This document shows positions 27,244 to 36,788 of a DNA stretch of 64,000 nucleotides, one piece after another. Made by a program: the position numbers and the translations under genes. Under the pieces are notes generated by a model. The model saw only the letters and a list, made by a program, of their open reading frames with translations, did no database searches and was not told the origin of the DNA. The DNA is from JALJPB01 sp963933115 (GTDB lineage: Bacteria; Pseudomonadota; Gammaproteobacteria; Enterobacterales; Alteromonadaceae). The stretch's first letter is position 1. Each line of letters begins with the position of its first letter. Where the stretch lies: contig CAWVSL010000007.1 of assembly GCA_963933115.1 (NCBI GenBank), forward strand, positions 1-64,000, written 5' to 3'.

Positions 27244-29802
27244 CTATGAAATGGCCGCGTCAAGTTTTTCGGCTAAATCTTTTGACAGGTTGTCCAACGA
27301 TCTTAATTTGACTAATTCTGTTTTCATTAGAGCTTGGTGACGCTTATCTAGCCCTTTAAACTGAATCAAAGGAGTAATGAGTCGAGAAGCAACCTGTGGG
27401 TTGATGGTATTAAGCAAAGCGATTTGTTTGGCTAGAAATTGATAACCTCTGCCGGTAATACAATGGAAGTATTTATGATTATGGGCGGTAAAGGCACCAA
27501 TTAGAGAGCGTGCTCTATTAGGGTTTTTCAAACTAAATAAAGGGTGAAGTAACAACTCTTCCAAATGAGTAAATATATGCTCACTCGACAAACTGGCATT
27601 TAATATAAACCACTTATCCATAACTAAAGTAGTATCGTGCCATTTATCAGCAAAAATACTCATCTGCTCTTTGAAGCCACTAACGTTATTAGCCGCTGAA
27701 CAATGCAGTGCTGCCAAGGTATCAGTCATGTTAGTTGCATTATTAAATTGTTGGTCAATGAGCACTAGATGGTCAGGTAATAAACAAAGGTAAGATAAAC
27801 AAATGTTTTTTAATGCTCGGTTAGCCACTTGATCCTCACTTTTATTGATAGATTGCTGGCACTGTTGGTATTTGGCCCACAACTCCTCTTTAAGTCCCAA
27901 AGCTAAAAATTGCTTTAACTTATCAATAGCCATTAACAGAGCAAGGGGATCGACCTCATTAATAAGGTCAGCCACTTCTTCAAAATTTGGAAGTGTTAAT
28001 TGCTCAGCAATAAAAGCATGGTCAATCTTACCGTCATTTTGCGTCAAAATAGTTCTGAAGGTATCAATAATTTCATCAGGTAAATGACTATTAATATTTT
28101 TAGTTAACTGCTTAATATAATTAGTCATTAACTTATGTCCGGCGTCCCAACGGCAAAAACCATCGGTAGCATCTGACATAATGATAGCTAACTCATCATC
28201 CCCCTGAGAAAAGTCAACTTTAACTGGCGCAGAGAAACCTGCTAAAAAGGCAAGTGTTGGCATCACCTTATATTCTTCAAATACCCAAGTCTGTTGTTTT
28301 TCTGTAAGTTCCAGTAAATGAGTTGTACTGGAACTAGTTTGTTGGTCAATTAATTCAATTTTTATTGGGATATGCAGTGGTGCTTTATCTTGATTTTTTT
28401 GGCCAATAGTCACTGAATATTGTTCAGTCTGACGATCAAATGACTGCTTAACAGTTAAGAAAGGAGTACCTGCTTGGCTGTACCATAACTTGAACTGAGT
28501 TAAATCAATCTGAGAGGCGTCAGCCATAGCATCAACAAAATCCTCACAAGTAACCGCTTGTCCATCAAAACGTTCAAAATATAACGCTATACCTGCTTTA
28601 AAACTTCTTTCTCCAAGTAACGTATAGATCATACGAATAACTTCTGCACCTTTTTCATAAACGGTCATAGTATAGAAGTTATTCATTTCGATGACTTGCT
28701 CTGGTCTAATCGGGTGCGACATAGGCCCGGCGTCTTCAGAAAACTGTAACGATCTTAGATGGCGGACATTTTTAATTCGAGTGACTATTGCACTGTTCAT
28801 ATCAGCACTAAATTGTTGATCTCGAAAAACTGTCAGCCCTTCTTTTAAACTTAACTGAAACCAATCCCGACACGTTACTCTATTACCCGTCCAATTATGA
28901 AAGTATTCATGACCAATAACAGCTTCAATATTAAAGTAATCAGTATCTGTTGCACTATGTTGATCTGCCAAGACAAACTTACTGTTAAATACATTCAATC
29001 CTTTATTTTCCATCGCGCCCATATTAAAAAAATCAACAGCAACAATCATATAAATATCAAGATCATATTCAAGATTAAATGTAGTTTCATCCCAATCCAT
29101 TGAACTTATCAACGAAGCCATAGCATGGTTAGCTTTATGTAAATTACCTTTATCAACATAGATCTCAAGATCTACCTTTCTCCCTGAAAGAGTAGTATAT
29201 GTATCACTGAGTACATCAAAACTCCCAGCAACTAAAGCAAATAGGTAGCAAGGTTTTGGAAAAGGGTCATGCCACTTTACAAAGTGTAAGCCATCAGCTA
29301 AATTTCCAGAGTCAATTTTGTTGCCGTTAGATAATAACGAAGGGAACTGTTTTTTATTGGCAATTATTTTACAAGTAAATATTGCCATCACATCAGGGCG
29401 ATCAAGATAATAAGTCATCCGTCTAAAGCCTTCCGCCTCGCACTGAGTACAAAATGCATCACCTGATTTATATAAGCCCTCAAGAGAAGTGTTCTCCTCA
29501 GGATTGACTTCAGTCACTATCGTCAAGGTAAATGACTTTTGTTCGGTCATCACCTCAAGAGAATGTTCATTGACGATATAATGCTCTGCTGGCATTTTAT
29601 CGTCATTCAACGCAATACTAATAAGTGTTAACTGCTCACCATTTAAGATTAATGGTCGATATTCATTACTCTGCCTTTCAATTAACAATACACTAGTAAT
29701 TAATGTTTTATTACTTGACAGCTCAAATGTTAAATCAACGGCTTTAATGAGATAGTTAGGAGATTGGTAATCGGCAAGATAAAGTGTTTTAAAGTCTGTC
29801 AT
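27244..29802 (-). CDS. pepN: Aminopeptidase N
   Basis: 852-residue M1-family zinc aminopeptidase, a general cytoplasmic enzyme removing N-terminal residues from peptides. The exopeptidase motif GAMEN is in FNMGAMENKGLNVFN, and the zinc site HEYFH in VIGHEYFHNWTGNR with a downstream Glu in LKEGLTVFRDQQFS. Length agrees with E. coli PepN (870). A DUF2835 gene follows closely. No special regulation is visible. Confidence 0.97.
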   Translation of the reverse strand: MTDFKTLYLADYQSPNYLIKAVDLTFELSSNKTLITSVLLIERQSNEYRPLILNGEQLTLISIALNDDKMPAEHYIVNEHSLEVMTEQKSFTLTIVTEVNPEENTSLEGLYKSGDAFCTQCEAEGFRRMTYYLDRPDVMAIFTCKIIANKKQFPSLLSNGNKIDSGNLADGLHFVKWHDPFPKPCYLFALVAGSFDVLSDTYTTLSGRKVDLEIYVDKGNLHKANHAMASLISSMDWDETTFNLEYDLDIYMIVAVDFFNMGAMENKGLNVFNSKFVLADQHSATDTDYFNIEAVIGHEYFHNWTGNRVTCRDWFQLSLKEGLTVFRDQQFSADMNSAIVTRIKNVRHLRSLQFSEDAGPMSHPIRPEQVIEMNNFYTMTVYEKGAEVIRMIYTLLGERSFKAGIALYFERFDGQAVTCEDFVDAMADASQIDLTQFKLWYSQAGTPFLTVKQSFDRQTEQYSVTIGQKNQDKAPLHIPIKIELIDQQTSSSTTHLLELTEKQQTWVFEEYKVMPTLAFLAGFSAPVKVDFSQGDDELAIIMSDATDGFCRWDAGHKLMTNYIKQLTKNINSHLPDEIIDTFRTILTQNDGKIDHAFIAEQLTLPNFEEVADLINEVDPLALLMAIDKLKQFLALGLKEELWAKYQQCQQSINKSEDQVANRALKNICLSYLCLLPDHLVLIDQQFNNATNMTDTLAALHCSAANNVSGFKEQMSIFADKWHDTTLVMDKWFILNASLSSEHIFTHLEELLLHPLFSLKNPNRARSLIGAFTAHNHKYFHCITGRGYQFLAKQIALLNTINPQVASRLITPLIQFKGLDKRHQALMKTELVKLRSLDNLSKDLAEKLDAAIS

Positions 29803-29874
29803 AAAATGTCCACATTTATTAATTATTAATACAAGGTGTTACTCGTTTAATTATACTAAATAAAGTCACTAAAT

Positions 29875-29913
29875 AAAAAGGCCTGAAGATTATCAATCTA
29901 AGCAGGCCTTTTT
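29875..29913 (-). terminator. Terminator of nhaC
   Basis: An 11-bp stem (AAAAAGGCCTG 29875-29885 with CAGGCCTTTTT 29903-29913) with a 17-nt loop lies between nhaC and pepN. A/T flanks make it potentially active in both directions. Confidence 0.8.
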
Positions 29914-29936
29914 GAATAGTTACTTATTATTCGAAG

Positions 29937-31487
29937 TTAACTCGTAAGCGATATTTTTTTTATCTTGTAACCAATAAAACCATATATGACCGCTATCACT
30001 GGATTAATTAAGTTAAAGAAACAATAAAAAATATAATCATAAGAGGTTAATGCTAAGGCACCAAACATGAATGCACCACAAGTATTCCAAGGAACTAACG
30101 GTGAAGTAATCGTTCCTGAGTCTTCTAGGGTTCGGCTTAAAACAACAGGGTCTAAACCTCTACGCTGATACTCTTCTTTGTACATCCTACCCGGCATAAC
30201 AATGGCTATATATTGATCCGCTGTGATTAGGTTTGTACCTATACATGTCACAACAGTACTGGCAATTAAGCTCCCTGTTGATTTGGCGGTCTTTAAGATG
30301 GCGTTGACAAACTTTCTTAACATACCAATGTGTTCTAATACGGCACCAAAACTTAAGGCACATATCACTAACCAGATAGTATTAAGCATACCTGACATAC
30401 CACCGCGACTTAGTAATTGATCTATTTCACTATTGCCAGTATTGACTACAACACCATCAAAGAATGAGGTCCAAATAACCGTTAAGTTAGAGGATAAAAA
30501 GTTATCAATAGCTAAAGCCGAAGCGGCTACGCCAGCAGAAAGAGCGACTTGTGTATCGAGTCCTTGACCGATAGCGTTATCATAAGCGGTACTCTGTGCT
30601 ACTTCTGAGGCCATGGTTAAAATTAATTCTTGTTGAAAAATCCCTGCCCATACAGCGCCAACAATAGCTCCGATAGCAACAGCTGGAAATGCAGGCATTT
30701 TCTTAAATGCTAAAAAGAGTAGAACAAGTAAAGGGATTAGATTTAAGACAGTAATATTATAAGTAGCCTCTAAAGTCTCTGTTAGATTATTAATACTATC
30801 GGTATTACCGTTACCGGTAGATGAATGGTCAAAACCAATAATTAGAAATAATACCAAAGCGATAGAAATTGAAGGAACTGTTGTAAATAACATATAACGA
30901 ATATGAGAAAACAATTCGCTACCAGCAACCGCGGGAGCAAGATTTGTTGTTTCTGAGAGTGGTGATAATTTATCGCCAAAATAGGCACCAGAGATTACGG
31001 CACCAGCAGTTACAGATGTTGACATTTCAAGGCCATTACTGATACCGATAAAGGCAACACCTACAGTGGCAGCTGTTGTCCAAGAGCTACCAATACTCAT
31101 TGCAACGATGCCACAAACTACACAAGCGGCAGCATAAAACCAACTGGGATCAATGATTTGTAAACCATAATAAACCATTGTTGGTACAGTACCGGATAAT
31201 AACCAAGTACCGATCAAAGCTCCGACAGTTAATAAAATTAAGATTGCGCCTAATGATATAGAAATACCATTAATTATCGCTTTTTCTATGGCTTCCCACG
31301 CATGACCATTTTTAAGACCAATAATAATTGCGATTCCCATCGCTAATAGTAGTGCAATCTGATTGGGTCCGTAGGACGAGTTATCACCAAAATAAGTGAC
31401 GGCTGCTGCTAACATGATAATTAGCGAAATAAGAGGTATGAATGAATCAATCATACTCGGTGACTTAGGCTCACTCAATTTTGTCAT
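29937..31487 (-). CDS. nhaC: Na+/H+ antiporter NhaC family
   Basis: 516-residue inner-membrane protein with about 12 hydrophobic helices and the NhaC-type conserved blocks: GNGHAWEAIEKAI-like early loop, SIGSSWTTAATVGVAFIGI, the GAYFGDKLSPLSETTNLAPA block bearing charged residues in the transport path, and LEDSGTITSPLVPWNTCGAF near the C-terminus. It exchanges internal Na+ for protons, or in some members works with organic acids such as malate. A marine lifestyle fits. It forms a single-gene unit. Confidence 0.9.
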   Translation of the reverse strand: MTKLSEPKSPSMIDSFIPLISLIIMLAAAVTYFGDNSSYGPNQIALLLAMGIAIIIGLKNGHAWEAIEKAIINGISISLGAILILLTVGALIGTWLLSGTVPTMVYYGLQIIDPSWFYAAACVVCGIVAMSIGSSWTTAATVGVAFIGISNGLEMSTSVTAGAVISGAYFGDKLSPLSETTNLAPAVAGSELFSHIRYMLFTTVPSISIALVLFLIIGFDHSSTGNGNTDSINNLTETLEATYNITVLNLIPLLVLLFLAFKKMPAFPAVAIGAIVGAVWAGIFQQELILTMASEVAQSTAYDNAIGQGLDTQVALSAGVAASALAIDNFLSSNLTVIWTSFFDGVVVNTGNSEIDQLLSRGGMSGMLNTIWLVICALSFGAVLEHIGMLRKFVNAILKTAKSTGSLIASTVVTCIGTNLITADQYIAIVMPGRMYKEEYQRRGLDPVVLSRTLEDSGTITSPLVPWNTCGAFMFGALALTSYDYIFYCFFNLINPVIAVIYGFIGYKIKKISLTS

Positions 31488-31699
31488 TATTACATTACTA
31501 CCTTTTTATTAAGGGTCTGATAAAGAAAGCCCTGCATTGTTTTTCGTAACAAAATGCGCTGAGTTTAACAATAATGCAAGTTATATTTTTATGATTAACG
31601 TGAACAAAGTAGCATTGAAATTATCATCATTAAATAACTATTCACTAAGTATGAATATAACCATAATAGTATTTAACGAATATAAAATTAGTTTCACAT

Positions 31700-31723
31700 A
31701 AAAAAACCGCCAATAAAGCGGTT
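31700..31723 (-). terminator. Terminator of the prc transcript
   Basis: A 6-bp stem (AACCGC 31705-31710 with GCGGTT 31718-31723) has a 7-nt loop and a T tract on the minus strand, about 20 bases after the prc stop. Confidence 0.75.
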
Positions 31724-31743
31724 CTTTTATACAAATTCAATTC

Positions 31744-33807
31744 TTATTTTTTTGCAACCTTACTCAAGGTCACCAAATCAAAAGTAATTTGAGCGGTTTC
31801 ATCTAAGAAAGGATCTAACTCTTCTAATTCTTCAGGCAAATCATCAATTGATGTGATTATTTCTTTGCCAATATTAACTAAACGTTCATTAGCCCTAACC
31901 AACTGTTTAACTTTTCGTTCTTCGCGTTTTGCTTTTCGAGTCTCTATATTTAGAGAAATTGTTTTATCGTCTTTCTCTGCTTTGTAGAGACCAATATCCT
32001 CTAATAAGTAATTAAATTCACTATTGGTTTTAATACGAGCTTGATGCAGGGTGTCTAAATAAGATAAGTCGGTCGTTAAGTCACTTAACATCGTATAAGG
32101 AGCCTTAGCGATCTGATCCCAAGGCAAAGCGTTTTCTTCTTTACTCTCACCCCAATCGTCAGGGTTAACAGCCGTTGGAAAAGAGATATCTGGCAATACA
32201 CCACGATGTTGGGTGCTACCACCATTAATACGGTAAAATTTAGCGATAGTAAATTGAATACTACCTAATGGATTTTCATAGAGATCATAGACTCGGCCTA
32301 AACCACGGTGTTGCTGAACAGTACCTTTACCAAAGGTATGTTCACCAACAATAACACCTCGGCCATAATCTTGAATTGCAGCCGCAAATATTTCGGAAGC
32401 CGAAGCACTATAACGGTCAACCATCACAGTCAAAGGTCCAGAATAAGCACTGTAACCGTCTTTATCACTATTCACTTGAACACGGTTAGCACCGTCTCTA
32501 ATTTGAACAACAGGGCCTTTTTCAATGAATAAGCCTGTTAGTAATGTCGCTTCTGGTAGAGAACCACCACCATTGCCACGAAGGTCAACAATGATACCTT
32601 CAACATTTTCAGCTTTGAGCTTATCAATTTCTTTTTTAACATCGCGAGAGAGTTTATTATAAAAACTTGGAATATTAATCACGCCAAGTTTTTTACTATT
32701 TTCGTCACCAGGTGTCTCATAATAAATTTCAGACTTTGCCGCTCTGTCTTCTAAAACGATAGTATCACGAATAATAGCAACGACTTTTACGCTAGAATCA
32801 TTTTCTGACTCACCTGACAATACTTGTAATCTAACTTGTGTCCCTTTCGGGCCTTTAATTAGATCGACTACATCATCTAAGCGCCAACCAATAACATCAA
32901 CAAATTCTTTGTTAGCTTGAGATACACCAACGATACGATCTTTAGCTTTTAATTCTTTTGATTTATCTGCTGGGCCGCCAGAGACAACACTTTGAATAAC
33001 GGTGTAATCTTCTTCTGCTCTCAACACCGCGCCAATTCCCTCAAGGGATAAATTCATTTCCATTTGGAAACGCTCAGCATTACGTGGCGATAAATAAGAA
33101 GTATGAGGCTCGACAACACGAGCAAAGCCATTCATCAACGTTTGAAAAACGTCTTCACTTTCACTTTGACTTAATCGTTTTATTGCATACTTATAACGTT
33201 TACCTAAAATCTCTTTTACTTTGGGCCACTTTTTTCCAGTAAGCGTTAAATTTAATGAATCAGATTTAACTTTTAATCGCCATAGTTCATTAAGTTCAGC
33301 TTCACTTGCAGACCAAGGGGCATTTTCACGATCGTAATTATAAACGTCATTTGTAGTAAAATCGAAAGGACTTATTTGTACTTCACCTTCTTTTACATCT
33401 AAACCCAATAAACTTAAAGCATATTGATATCGCTGCAATCGACGTTGTAAGTTCAAATTGTAAATATCATAAGCAACAGATAATTTACCTCGGGTAATAA
33501 CAGTATCAAATTGATCACGATATTTTTGAATATTCTCAATATCTGAAGCTAAAAAAACGTTTCTTGCATAATCGAGTTGCTTAATAAAACGATCAAACAC
33601 TTTTTGAGATAAAGCATCATTGATTTTGATTAATTTATAATGGTCACGGGTAAATCTTGCCGATATGCGCTTACTGGCAGTAGTGTGCTGACTTTCTGGT
33701 TCAAGAACGGGAAGAGACTGAAGTGTATCAGCGCTATCGAAAGCAAATAATGAAATACTTGCAAGAGAAAAAGAAACGGCAAGCGCGATACGACAAATTT
33801 TTTGCAT
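31744..33807 (-). CDS. prc: Tail-specific carboxy-terminal protease
   Basis: Periplasmic S41 protease (687 residues from this start) that degrades proteins with nonpolar C-termini and processes envelope proteins. The open frame begins at 33825, but GGAG lies 7 bases before the ATG at 33807, and from there the protein begins with a clean signal peptide (MQKICRIALAVSFSLASISLFA). A PDZ domain (GGPADKSKELKAKDRIVGV) is mid-protein. The Ser/Lys dyad is in DRYSASASEIFAAAIQ and GEHTFGKGTVQ. A long C-terminal helical domain follows. The gene comes after proQ, the same order as in E. coli. Confidence 0.95.
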   Translation of the reverse strand: MQKICRIALAVSFSLASISLFAFDSADTLQSLPVLEPESQHTTASKRISARFTRDHYKLIKINDALSQKVFDRFIKQLDYARNVFLASDIENIQKYRDQFDTVITRGKLSVAYDIYNLNLQRRLQRYQYALSLLGLDVKEGEVQISPFDFTTNDVYNYDRENAPWSASEAELNELWRLKVKSDSLNLTLTGKKWPKVKEILGKRYKYAIKRLSQSESEDVFQTLMNGFARVVEPHTSYLSPRNAERFQMEMNLSLEGIGAVLRAEEDYTVIQSVVSGGPADKSKELKAKDRIVGVSQANKEFVDVIGWRLDDVVDLIKGPKGTQVRLQVLSGESENDSSVKVVAIIRDTIVLEDRAAKSEIYYETPGDENSKKLGVINIPSFYNKLSRDVKKEIDKLKAENVEGIIVDLRGNGGGSLPEATLLTGLFIEKGPVVQIRDGANRVQVNSDKDGYSAYSGPLTVMVDRYSASASEIFAAAIQDYGRGVIVGEHTFGKGTVQQHRGLGRVYDLYENPLGSIQFTIAKFYRINGGSTQHRGVLPDISFPTAVNPDDWGESKEENALPWDQIAKAPYTMLSDLTTDLSYLDTLHQARIKTNSEFNYLLEDIGLYKAEKDDKTISLNIETRKAKREERKVKQLVRANERLVNIGKEIITSIDDLPEELEELDPFLDETAQITFDLVTLSKVAKK

Positions 33808-33821
33808 GCATTTACTCCATA

Positions 33822-34496
33822 TCATTCAGAATATATATTTTGGATCTGCGTTTTAACGACCATACCAGAATCGAGTTGAACACTAATATCCTTCCCTGAA
33901 ATTTCAGTAATAGTTGCTTTCATAGGTGCATTACCTAATTTAACTCTTACTTTTTGACTAACGTTAATTGCCGAGGACTTAACGGCTTCAAGTGGCTTAA
34001 CTTCTTTGTTAACGATTGTAGTCTGGGTTGTATTAGTTGATTTAACTGACTTAAACTTCGCTTTACGTTTTTCAGTATCTGCTGGGTTTATTTTACTGTT
34101 CGTTTTATCAGAAACTTTGTTAGTCCCTTTATACTGTTTTTGACTATTTTTGTCAGCAGGCTTTTTGTTACCAAATTTTTCTTGGCTTTCTTTTAGCGTT
34201 TTTAAAGCATACTCTGCTTGAGCATCGTCAATAACTTCTGCATTTTCGCCCGCTAAATCAACTCTAAAACTACCTGATTTAATTGACTTTAAGTAACGCC
34301 AGCTACTGGTATAATGCCTAAGAGCTTGCCGTAACCGGGTTTTGCTTACTTTTTCATCTTCAGCAAGTTTAATTGCTAATTCTTGAAATATTCCGATTTT
34401 CAATGGTTTTGCAACACCTTCAATAGAAAAACACGCAGGGAATTTTTCATTTAAATAGGCAATAATTTCTTTACTACTAATACGTTTAGTTTCCAT
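33822..34496 (-). CDS. proQ: RNA chaperone ProQ
   Basis: 224-residue ProQ. The N-terminal FinO-like RNA-binding domain (about residues 1-110, with SKEIIAYLNEKFPACFSIEG, KPLKIGIFQEL, RQALRHYTSSWRYLKSI and DLAGENAEVI) binds structured RNAs and mRNA 3' ends. A basic, Lys/Thr-rich linker (about 110-165) precedes a C-terminal Tudor-like domain (KVRVKLGNAPMKATITEI). It sits between the small acidic gene and prc, with a 14-base gap to the preferred prc start. The yebR-proQ-prc order is conserved with E. coli. Confidence 0.95.
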   Translation of the reverse strand: METKRISSKEIIAYLNEKFPACFSIEGVAKPLKIGIFQELAIKLAEDEKVSKTRLRQALRHYTSSWRYLKSIKSGSFRVDLAGENAEVIDDAQAEYALKTLKESQEKFGNKKPADKNSQKQYKGTNKVSDKTNSKINPADTEKRKAKFKSVKSTNTTQTTIVNKEVKPLEAVKSSAINVSQKVRVKLGNAPMKATITEISGKDISVQLDSGMVVKTQIQNIYSE

Positions 34497-34517
34497 AAAT
34501 ACAACTTTACTGTTTAA

Positions 34518-34805
34518 TTAATTTTCGTCTTGAAGATGCTGCTCACGATTTTCTAGCACATGTCGGCACCAATCGTAAATATCATCTGTTTCTAAATCAG
34601 GAAGAACATCTTGCCCAATCCATGTATCCCATACCAAATCTAATAACTGGGTCAACACCTCTACAGAGATATCTTCTTCAGCTAAATCGTACAAAGTATG
34701 ATAAATTTCATTCATCTTTTCTGCTACGTCTTCTTCTTGTCCTTCCCAGTCACCAACAACCGCTTCTGACACAAGAAAATCGTGTACAACAACAATTTCT
34801 TTCAT
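34518..34805 (-). CDS. Small acidic hypothetical protein coupled to yebR
   Basis: 95-residue, strongly acidic protein (many Asp/Glu, three Trp in WEGQEED, VWDTWIG and YDWCRHVL) with no signal peptide or known motif. I do not recognise the family. The preferred start is the ATG at 34803-34805, which overlaps the yebR stop by one base (TAATG), a classic translational-coupling arrangement. An upstream in-frame extension to 34817 lies inside yebR and is less likely. It is inserted between yebR and proQ. A link to methionine sulfoxide repair or ProQ is only positional. Confidence 0.7.
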   Translation of the reverse strand: MKEIVVVHDFLVSEAVVGDWEGQEEDVAEKMNEIYHTLYDLAEEDISVEVLTQLLDLVWDTWIGQDVLPDLETDDIYDWCRHVLENREQHLQDEN

Positions 34806-35263
34806 TATACCATGCAAGCCTCAAGGTGTTTAACAATCGTTTCAATACCCAACTGATCTTGGTCATCAAAACGATCAAAATTCATACTGTCAATATCTAA
34901 TACCGCAACAACTTTACCATCGACCTTTACAGGAACAACTATTTCAGAATTACTGGCAGCATCACAAGCAATATGCCCTGAAAACTGATGAACATCAGCA
35001 ATACAATGTGTTATACCCGTTTTTGCGGCAGTACCACAGACACCTTTGCCAAGAGGGATTCTAATACAAGCAACTTTACCTTGAAAAGGACCTAAAACAA
35101 GTTGTTCATCAATAACGCGATAAAAACCCACCCAATTAACAAATTCTAAAGTATCAAATAAAAGCGCACTAACATTGGCCATATTAGCAATAATATCTTG
35201 TTCGTCAGCAATTAATGCGACTACTTGTGCTTGTAATTCTTGGTAAAACTTTGTTTTATTCAT
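34805..35263 (-). CDS. yebR: Free methionine-(R)-sulfoxide reductase
   Basis: 152-residue GAF-domain enzyme (fRMsr, MsrC) that reduces free Met-R-sulfoxide. The three redox cysteines characteristic of the family are visible in GKVACIRIPLGKGVCG and HIACDAASNSE, and the substrate-site acids in VLDIDSMNFDRFDD. Length matches the family. It is the first gene of the yebR-small ORF-proQ-prc group. Confidence 0.93.
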   Translation of the reverse strand: MNKTKFYQELQAQVVALIADEQDIIANMANVSALLFDTLEFVNWVGFYRVIDEQLVLGPFQGKVACIRIPLGKGVCGTAAKTGITHCIADVHQFSGHIACDAASNSEIVVPVKVDGKVVAVLDIDSMNFDRFDDQDQLGIETIVKHLEACMV

Positions 35264-35428
35264 TCAAGCAAACTCATCAATACATTATGACCATAGCCAA
35301 AAGCGCATAACATACCCTTTTAGCCTAAGAAATTAAAGCATTATTAGCCAATTTATTAACCTGAAAATGAAAAAAAACTGCATATTACTAATCAACTTTG
35401 TGTTAACGAGTAATTATAATAGAAAAAA

Positions 35429-36619
35429 TCAAAAAGAATTGCCCGGTATTCTAACCCAGCCTTCCATTAATATTCGAGCACTTCGACTCATTGAGGCTTT
35501 AGTTACAGTCCACAGGCCTGCTTTTTGAGTTACCTGCGCACCCACTTTTAAAGTACCCGACGGATGCCCAAACGTTACTGCGCCAGGTTGCCCCCCCCCA
35601 GCAGCAAGGTTTACTAAGGTTCCTGGAATTGCCGCTGCAGTGCCGATAGCAACCGCTGCAGTTCCCATCATGGCATGATGTAATTTACCCATAGACAATG
35701 CACGAACATGTAAATCGATTTCGTTTGATGCAATAGCCTTCCCGCTTGATGATACATAACATTGAGGTGTTGTCACAAAAGCTATTTTTGGCGTATGTTG
35801 ACGATGTGCTGCCTCACTAATCTCTTTGAACAATCCCATTTTCACTCCACCATAAGCACGAATTATTTCAAAGCGAGCAAGGGCTGCCTTATCATTATTT
35901 ATCGCATCTTGTAACTCAATTCCAGTGTAGCCAATATCTTCTGCGTTTAAAAATATTGTTGGAATACCTGCGGTGATCATAGTAACAGCTAAAGTACCAC
36001 TTTCTGAGATATGGGACGGAACTTCTAATTCATCTACTAGGTTACCTGTTGGAAACATCGCTTCAGAGGGATCAACCGGAGCAACAAAATCTACTTGGAC
36101 TTCAGCTGCTGGAAAAGTTACGCCATCCAATTCGAAATCACCTGTTTCTTGCACTTCGCCATTGGTCATTGGCACATGAGCAATGATTGTTTTCGAAATG
36201 TTTTTTTGCCAAATCCGAACGACACAAATGCCATTTTCAGGCACTCGTGCATTATTAACTAACCCTTGACTAATTGCAAAAGAACCGACCGCTGCTGTTA
36301 AATTACCACAGTTACCAGACCAATCAACAAACGCTTTATCAATAGCGACTTGACCAAATAAGTAATCAACATCATGATCAGCAAGATCACTTTTAGCCAA
36401 AATCACCGCTTTACTGGTGCTAGAGGTCGCTCCCCCCATACCATCTGTTTGTTTACCGTAAGGATCAGGACTGCCAATAATGCGTAATAACATTTTATCA
36501 CGAGCTTCACCTGCTACCTGGCAACGTTCAGGTAAATCAATTAGATTAAAGAACACACCTTTTGATGTACCACCACGAATATAGCTTGCTGGAATTTTTA
36601 CTTGAGGAACAAAAGCCAT
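35429..36619 (-). CDS. prpF: 2-methylaconitate cis-trans isomerase PrpF
   Basis: 396-residue PrpF, isomerising the product of AcnD so that the methylcitrate cycle can proceed. The start (MAFVPQVKIPASYIRGGTSK) and the segments DGMGGATSSTSKAVI and VDWSGNCGNLTAAVGSFAI are typical. It is the last gene of the prp operon, as usual when AcnD replaces PrpD. A G9 run (C9 on the plus strand at 35591-35599) encodes three Gly in LAAGGGQPG and is a potential slippage site. Confidence 0.95.
   Translation of the reverse strand: MAFVPQVKIPASYIRGGTSKGVFFNLIDLPERCQVAGEARDKMLLRIIGSPDPYGKQTDGMGGATSSTSKAVILAKSDLADHDVDYLFGQVAIDKAFVDWSGNCGNLTAAVGSFAISQGLVNNARVPENGICVVRIWQKNISKTIIAHVPMTNGEVQETGDFELDGVTFPAAEVQVDFVAPVDPSEAMFPTGNLVDELEVPSHISESGTLAVTMITAGIPTIFLNAEDIGYTGIELQDAINNDKAALARFEIIRAYGGVKMGLFKEISEAAHRQHTPKIAFVTTPQCYVSSSGKAIASNEIDLHVRALSMGKLHHAMMGTAAVAIGTAAAIPGTLVNLAAGGGQPGAVTFGHPSGTLKVGAQVTQKAGLWTVTKASMSRSARILMEGWVRIPGNSF
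35591..35599. repeat. C9 homopolymer within prpF
   Basis: Nine consecutive C on the plus strand (G on the coding strand), unusual in this AT-rich DNA. It encodes Gly-Gly-Gly in frame. Gain or loss of one base would frameshift prpF. Confidence 0.8.
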
Positions 36620-36788
36620 TACTTTATCCTTTTATTTTTTACAAAAAATGGCACAATGTCTAAAAATTGGTGCCATTTTAACAATCAGTAGAATATACAT
36701 AAAATACAAAAATTTTACTTGAGAGCAGACGCAGAACTCAGATTCACAAATGAGTACGGCCAACAAAACTAGCCAATCAAATAAAACG

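Noticed and set aside
27228..27263. Longer start for the DUF2835 protein
   Set aside because: The extra 12 residues overlap pepN and are not like family members, which begin at the MKYYFF position.
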